The notes under the pieces are model-generated. The model was not told the DNA's origin. It made no database searches and saw only the letters and a list, made by a program, of their open reading frames with translations. Positions 5,750 to 8,575 of a stretch of 8,575 nucleotides of DNA are shown here, one piece after another (positions within the stretch are counted from its first letter, which is position 1; each line of letters begins with the position of its first letter). The stretch comes from Bacillota bacterium. Its GTDB lineage: Bacteria; Bacillota; Clostridia; Peptostreptococcales; Anaerovoracaceae. Both the position numbers and the translations under genes were made by a program. The stretch is taken from NCBI GenBank assembly GCA_017619985.1, contig JAFZRG010000062.1:1-8575 (forward strand), written 5' to 3'.

Positions 5750-6400
5750 CTATTCCGCGCTTTCTTCCGCCGCTTTTTCGGCTTCGCGCTTGTCCATCTG
5801 CTCGAGATAGTTCAGGATGACCTGCACGGCTCCGTCGGAACCGACGTTGTCCGCCCATATGCAGAGATGATAGTTGCTGATCATGCCCCAGCGGCGGCCC
5901 GTGTAGTGTTCGTAATACTTCTGGCGGTGCTTGTCGACGTCCTTGATGTACTTTTCCATCTGGGCGTCGGTGTAATCCGCCTTCTCCGGCGCGACTTTGT
6001 GCTTTCTCGCGATCTTGTAGGGCATGCTGGCGGAGACGAAAACGTCCACACTGCCCATGTCTCGCAGCACGTAGTCCGCGGCGCGGCCCACGATGACGCA
6101 GGGTCCTTTTTCCGCGAGGCTGCGGATGATCTTGGACTGTTCGAGGAAGATGGTATCGGAAAGGGAGGGCTGGTAGAAAGCGTTCAGCGTTCTTCTGCCG
6201 AAGGACGCTGCGTTGACCACCGGAGCTTTCTCTTCGTTGGCCGCCATAAACTCTTCGTTCAGGCCGCCCTGTTCGGAGGCGAGGCGCAGTAACTCTTTAT
6301 CGTAGAAGGGAATGCCGAGGATCTCGGACAGTTTGATGCCGATCTCTCTGCCGCCGCTTCCGAATTCTCTTGCGATCGTAATGACATGTTTTGCTTCCAT
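5750..6400 (-). CDS. Cytidylate kinase-like family protein
   Basis: This 216-residue protein belongs to the cytidylate-kinase-like (Cytidylate_kin2) family. The N-terminal strand HVITIAREFGSGGREIG (5-21) is the family's modified phosphate loop. It has GSGGRE where true nucleoside monophosphate kinases have GSGKS/T, so the usual P-loop lysine is missing. Later landmarks are YDKELL (33-38), CVIVGRAADYVL (101-112), and a lid-like RQKYYEHYTGRRWG (159-172) followed by NYHL. The C-terminal tail is a charged, alanine/glutamate-rich helix. By family it should bind nucleotides in the cytosol. CMP phosphorylation is doubtful and its role is unproven. The start is supported by AAAGGAG 9 bases before the ATG. 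A sigma-A promoter faces away from the aldolase gene, and it is probably a single-gene unit. Confidence 0.86.
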   Translation of the reverse strand: MEAKHVITIAREFGSGGREIGIKLSEILGIPFYDKELLRLASEQGGLNEEFMAANEEKAPVVNAASFGRRTLNAFYQPSLSDTIFLEQSKIIRSLAEKGPCVIVGRAADYVLRDMGSVDVFVSASMPYKIARKHKVAPEKADYTDAQMEKYIKDVDKHRQKYYEHYTGRRWGMISNYHLCIWADNVGSDGAVQVILNYLEQMDKREAEKAAEESAE

Positions 6401-6424
6401 GGCTTTACACTCCTTTGATAATTC

Positions 6425-6453
6425 ATTTTACCATACTTGCAGTTTATGGTAAA
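6425..6453 (-). promoter_or_regulatory. Promoter of the cytidylate-kinase-like gene
   Basis: On the minus strand, TTTACC (6448-6453) is the -35 and TAAAAT (6425-6430) the -10, with exactly 17 bases between them. The predicted start near 6418 leaves a leader of about 18 bases holding the AAAGGAG site. Confidence 0.65.
6427..6453. promoter_or_regulatory. Perfect 9-9-9 inverted repeat over two divergent promoters (candidate operator)
   Basis: TTTACCATA (6427-6435) and TATGGTAAA (6445-6453) are perfect reverse complements separated by 9 bases, with the centre at 6440. The arms include the -35 (TTTACC) of both divergent promoters. They also cover most of the minus-strand -10. On the plus strand a -10-like TAAACT (6450-6455) is 17 bases after TTTACC (6427-6432). 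The repeat may be a repressor site or may simply reflect the back-to-back promoters. No regulator gene lies beside it. Confidence 0.5.
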
Positions 6454-6480
6454 CTTTTTATGCTTAGGAGGTACGTGACG

Positions 6481-7518
6481 ATGATCATGTTCAATTGCGA
6501 TTACAACGAGGGCTGCTGCCCGGAGATCATGGAGGAAATGATCCGCACCAACATGGAGCAGCACGCAGGCTACAGCGAAGACGCAATTACGGAAGAGGCG
6601 AGAGCGCTCATCAAAAAAGCGTGTGAGAGAGACGACGTGGACGTCCACATCCTGGTCGGCGGGACCCAGACCAATATGACGGTGATCGCAGCGGGGCTGC
6701 GGCCCTATCAGGGGGTCATCACGCCTGCGACGGGTCACATCGCGCGGCACGAGACCGGTGCCATCGAAGCGCACGGTCATAAGGTGCTGGCGCTGCCCGA
6801 GACGGACGGCAAGATCTCCGCGGAGCAGATCGAGGCGTTCTGTGCGGATCACTATAGAGATGAATCCTTCGAACACATCGTGCAGCCCGGCATGGTCTAT
6901 ATCTCCAGCCCCACGGAGCTCGGCACGGTCTACCGCAAGGCTGAGATCGAGGCCATCCGCGAGGTGTGCGACAAATACCATCTGTACCTGTTCCTGGACG
7001 GCGCGCGGCTCGGCTACGGCCTGGCGTGCGATGAGAACGACCTGTCCATCCCGTTCCTGGCGAGCGTCTGCGACGTGTTCTACATCGGCGGCACCAAGCA
7101 AGGCGCGCTGATGGGCGAAGCCGTGGTGATCGCGAACGATGCTCTGAAGAAGGACTTCCGCTACCTGATCAAGCAGAACGGCGGCATGTTCGCGAAAGGC
7201 AGGCTGCTCGCGGTGCAGTTCAAGGTACTGATGCAGAACGATCTTTACATGAAGTATTCGCGCCACGCGATCGCGATGGCGAAGAAAATCATAGAGGGCT
7301 TTGCCGAGGCAGGCGTGCAGCGCTACTCCGGCAGCCCGACGAACCAGCAGTTCTTCGTGATGGAGGACGGCAAGGCCCGCAAACTGGCCGAAAAGTACGG
7401 TTTCTCTACGGAAGGTTGGACGGACGACACCCACCGCATCGTGCGCTTCTGCACGTCGTGGGCGACGAAGGAAGAGAACGTCGAACAGCTTCTGGCGGAT
7501 ATCAAAGCGTTAGCGTAG
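6481..7518 (+). CDS. Threonine aldolase-family (beta-eliminating lyase) PLP enzyme
   Basis: This 345-residue fold-type I PLP enzyme is of the low-specificity threonine aldolase/beta-eliminating lyase family. Such enzymes cleave L-threonine or L-allo-threonine to glycine and acetaldehyde in the cytosol. FLDGARLGYG (171-180) carries D173, which contacts the PLP ring nitrogen, and the family-typical R176. YIGGTKQGALMGEA (201-214) carries K206, the likely Schiff-base lysine. H86 in TGHIARHETGAIE is the likely ring-stacking histidine. The length matches the family. Threonine is the usual substrate but related beta-hydroxy or aromatic amino acids are possible. The frame is open further upstream to 6391. 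I chose 6481 because TAGGAGG (6465-6471) lies 9 bases before it and upstream codons would run through the divergent promoters. It probably forms an operon with the CorA-like gene 7 bases after its stop. Confidence 0.9.
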   Translation: MIMFNCDYNEGCCPEIMEEMIRTNMEQHAGYSEDAITEEARALIKKACERDDVDVHILVGGTQTNMTVIAAGLRPYQGVITPATGHIARHETGAIEAHGHKVLALPETDGKISAEQIEAFCADHYRDESFEHIVQPGMVYISSPTELGTVYRKAEIEAIREVCDKYHLYLFLDGARLGYGLACDENDLSIPFLASVCDVFYIGGTKQGALMGEAVVIANDALKKDFRYLIKQNGGMFAKGRLLAVQFKVLMQNDLYMKYSRHAIAMAKKIIEGFAEAGVQRYSGSPTNQQFFVMEDGKARKLAEKYGFSTEGWTDDTHRIVRFCTSWATKEENVEQLLADIKALA

Positions 7519-7525
7519 TACAGAC

Positions 7526-8293
7526 ATGATCGTTGTAAGTGAGCGGCAGCAGCTCCGCCACCTGGTGGACGCCGATACGCTGGAAAAAGTCGAAAACGCG
7601 CGGGATTACGTGATCCGGACAGAGCAGGGCAATATTCTGATGTCTTTCCGCTGGCTGGATCATTCTTTGGTCGTGCTTCATATGACCCCGCAGCATACCA
7701 CGCTGTGGACGGAGAGCCCGCAGATCCAGGCGTTCGCGAACGGGATCGAGGGAACGGGGAAGGAGGAACTCTTCGAGTTTCTGACTGCACTTTCCGCGGA
7801 CGACGTCAGCCATCTGGACGAGCTGGAGGACCGCATCGGCGGTTTCGAGGGAACGCTGTTCGAAGAGAACGGCCCGATGAAGGAAAACTTCCGGAAGATC
7901 CACCGCTTCCGCAAGGAAGTCTGGGGCTGCAAGCGCTACTTCGAAAAGATGGAGCTCCTGACGGACGAGCTGATGGCTGCGGACGAGTATTTCCTGTTCA
8001 TCGACAAGAAATACGACAAGCTGCTGAACCAGATCCTGCGGACGCAGGAGTATCTGGATCAGATCCGCCAGTCCTATGAAGCCCAGGTGGATATCGAGCA
8101 GAACAGCCTGATGCGGTTTTTTACCGTCGTGACGTCCATCTTCCTGCCCCTTACGCTCATCGCCGGCTGGTACGGCATGAACCTGATGATGCCGGAATTC
8201 AAGTGGCCGTTCGGCTATCCGCTCGTCATCATCCTGAGCGTGGCGATCGTCGTATTCATGATTTGGCTTTTCCGCCGGAAGAGGTGGCTGTGA
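7526..8293 (+). CDS. Short CorA-family magnesium channel protein
   Basis: This 255-residue protein belongs to the CorA (2-TM-GxN) family, pentameric membrane channels for Mg2+ (or Co2+, Ni2+ or Zn2+ in relatives). The defining YGMN (216-219) ends the first membrane helix (about 198-218). The loop LMMPEFKWPFGYP (220-232) resembles the MPEL periplasmic loop, and the second helix is about 232-249 with a basic tail RRKRWL. Residues 75-195 form the charged, coiled helices that make the cytosolic funnel. The N-terminal alpha/beta domain (1-70) is shorter than in classical CorA, whose full proteins exceed 310 residues. No good Shine-Dalgarno precedes the ATG. Because it follows the aldolase stop by only 7 bases, translation is probably coupled. 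No terminator lies between its stop and the tRNA-Ala promoter. Confidence 0.88.
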   Translation: MIVVSERQQLRHLVDADTLEKVENARDYVIRTEQGNILMSFRWLDHSLVVLHMTPQHTTLWTESPQIQAFANGIEGTGKEELFEFLTALSADDVSHLDELEDRIGGFEGTLFEENGPMKENFRKIHRFRKEVWGCKRYFEKMELLTDELMAADEYFLFIDKKYDKLLNQILRTQEYLDQIRQSYEAQVDIEQNSLMRFFTVVTSIFLPLTLIAGWYGMNLMMPEFKWPFGYPLVIILSVAIVVFMIWLFRRKRWL

Positions 8294-8312
8294 CCCGTCC
8301 GGGCGCCCGATC

Positions 8313-8357
8313 GAAAAAGTTCAAAAAACTGCTTGCAGATATCGGAGTTTTAGCATA
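8313..8357 (+). pseudogene. Possible 3' remnant of a second threonine-aldolase gene
   Basis: Read in one frame, these 15 codons give EKVQKLLADIGVLA followed by TAA. The intact aldolase at 7474-7518 ends ENVEQLLADIKALA followed by TAG. Nine of 14 residues match, the stop falls at the same place, and about 30 of 45 bases agree, with most differences in third codon positions. That pattern suggests shared coding ancestry. No similarity is seen upstream of 8313, so only the tail would be left. The segment is short, so chance is not excluded. It overlaps the predicted tRNA-Ala promoter. Confidence 0.35.
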
Positions 8358-8361
8358 AAAT
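8333..8361 (+). promoter_or_regulatory. Predicted promoter of tRNA-Ala
   Basis: TTGCAG (8333-8338) and TAAAAT (8356-8361) are separated by exactly 17 bases. Transcription would start near 8367-8369. The short leader then contains a 6-bp hairpin, GGCGGT (8367-8372) with ACCGCC (8382-8387), just before the tRNA, perhaps a processing signal. The rest of 8294-8395 holds no gene that I can support. Confidence 0.55.
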
Positions 8362-8395
8362 AATAGGGCGGTTCGTTATGGACCGCCAAGCCTAT

Positions 8396-8471
8396 GGGCC
8401 CTTAGCTCAGCTGGGAGAGCGCAAGGTTCGCAATCTTGAGGCCAGGGGTTCGATCCCCCTAGGGTCCACCA
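8396..8471 (+). tRNA. tRNA-Ala (anticodon CGC)
   Basis: This is a 76-base cloverleaf with encoded CCA (8469-8471). The acceptor stem GGGCCCT (8396-8402) pairs with AGGGTCC (8461-8467) and contains the G3-U70 pair (8398 with 8465), the key alanine identity signal. The anticodon stem is CAAGG (8422-8426) with TCTTG (8434-8438), and the loop TTCGCAA gives CGC at 8429-8431. The T arm is AGGGG-TTCGATC-CCCCT. A CGC alanine tRNA fits the heavy use of GCG codons in the genes here. Confidence 0.94.
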
Positions 8472-8472
8472 T

Positions 8473-8513
8473 ACGATGAAAAAGGACGGGTTCAACCCGT
8501 CCTTTTTCGTCGT
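8473..8513. terminator. Long palindromic terminator after tRNA-Ala
   Basis: The almost perfect palindrome has its centre at 8493. GAAAAAGGACGGGTT (8478-8492) pairs with AACCCGTCCTTTTTC (8494-8508), and ACGA/TCGT extends the stem. The T-run on one strand and A-run on the other suit termination in both directions. The drawn loop is a single base, so several stem pairs near the tip will be open in RNA. Confidence 0.82.
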
Positions 8514-8523
8514 GCTGATAGAA

Positions 8524-8544
8524 GACCCTAGGGGGATCGAACCC
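8524..8544 (-). repeat. Inverted 21-base copy of the tRNA-Ala 3' end
   Basis: These 21 bases are the exact reverse complement of tRNA-Ala positions 8446-8466, covering most of the T arm and the 3' acceptor strand. Sequence similarity stops abruptly at both ends. The other parts of a tRNA are absent, so this is not a second tRNA gene. Tracts of this size from tRNA 3' ends are typical attachment-site cores left by integrases. The orientation here is inverted, though, so it cannot pair with this tRNA as an ordinary direct att repeat. Confidence 0.75.
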
Positions 8545-8552
8545 GAAAGGGC

Positions 8553-8575
8553 GGAAGGCTCCGGTGGAGCCTTCC
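8553..8575. repeat. Perfect hairpin at the window edge
   Basis: GGAAGGCTCC (8553-8562) and GGAGCCTTCC (8566-8575) are perfect reverse complements around a 3-base GGT. The window ends at the last stem base, so whether a T-run follows (which would make it a terminator) cannot be seen. Confidence 0.6.

Noticed and set aside
6391..6480. Upstream in-frame ATG extending the aldolase by 30 residues
   Set aside because: The extension would overlap the start of the divergent kinase-like gene and run through both promoters, and it lacks a ribosome site. TAGGAGG clearly marks 6481.
6259..7434. Long minus-strand open frame opposite the aldolase
   Set aside because: It overlaps two recognised genes and the divergent promoter region, and its translation has no recognisable domain.
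8446..8544. attL/attR pair of an integrated element inside the window
   Set aside because: The two copies are inverted and only 58 bases apart with no integrase between them. They cannot be the direct-repeat ends of one element.
8524..8575. Second tRNA gene on the minus strand at the right edge
   Set aside because: Only the 21-base 3' tract matches. The preceding minus-strand sequence cannot form the T stem, anticodon arm or acceptor 5' strand, and no CCA follows.

Overview
The window looks like chromosomal DNA from a Bacillota (low-GC Gram-positive lineage) bacterium with GC-rich genes. The reasons are a 23S-5S-tRNA(Glu) rRNA operon end of Firmicutes type, strong AGGAGG-like Shine-Dalgarno sequences, sigma-A type promoters, and a csoR-copA copper operon with a CopZ-like domain. 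A clostridial or erysipelotrichial relative is my best guess, but that is inference and I could not run a search.

Layout. Bases 1-364 are the tail of an rRNA operon: the 3' end of 23S rRNA, a complete 5S rRNA, tRNA-Glu(UUC) and a GNRA-loop terminator. A GNAT acetyltransferase of the spermidine/diamine (SSAT-like) type follows. Twenty bases after its stop lies tRNA-Leu(UAG) with its own UUCG-loop terminator, so the tRNA may be made from the acetyltransferase transcript. Bases 1018-3996 are a copper-efflux operon: a strong promoter with two CsoR-type operators, csoR, then copA. CopA carries an extra heavy-metal-binding (CopZ-like) domain at its C-terminus. That domain has its own strong Shine-Dalgarno sequence and an in-frame ATG, so the operon may make both the fusion and a free 69-residue copper chaperone. 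This is the most interesting point in the window.

Bases 3997-4163 hold a large imperfect palindrome without a convincing gene, and a bidirectional terminator follows. On the minus strand are a C39-like papain-fold protein (4215-5654) and a cytidylate-kinase-like protein (5750-6400), each with its own promoter. The kinase-like gene is divergent from a threonine-aldolase-family gene (6481-7518), and a perfect 9-9-9 inverted repeat lies exactly over both predicted promoters. A short CorA-type magnesium channel gene follows the aldolase after 7 bases.

The right end (8294-8575) holds a possible 3' remnant of a second aldolase gene, a tRNA-Ala(CGC) gene with promoter and long palindromic terminator, and a 21-base inverted copy of the tRNA 3' end. 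A perfect hairpin ends at the window edge. Apart from the copper operon, the genes look like unlinked housekeeping or accessory functions placed between RNA genes.
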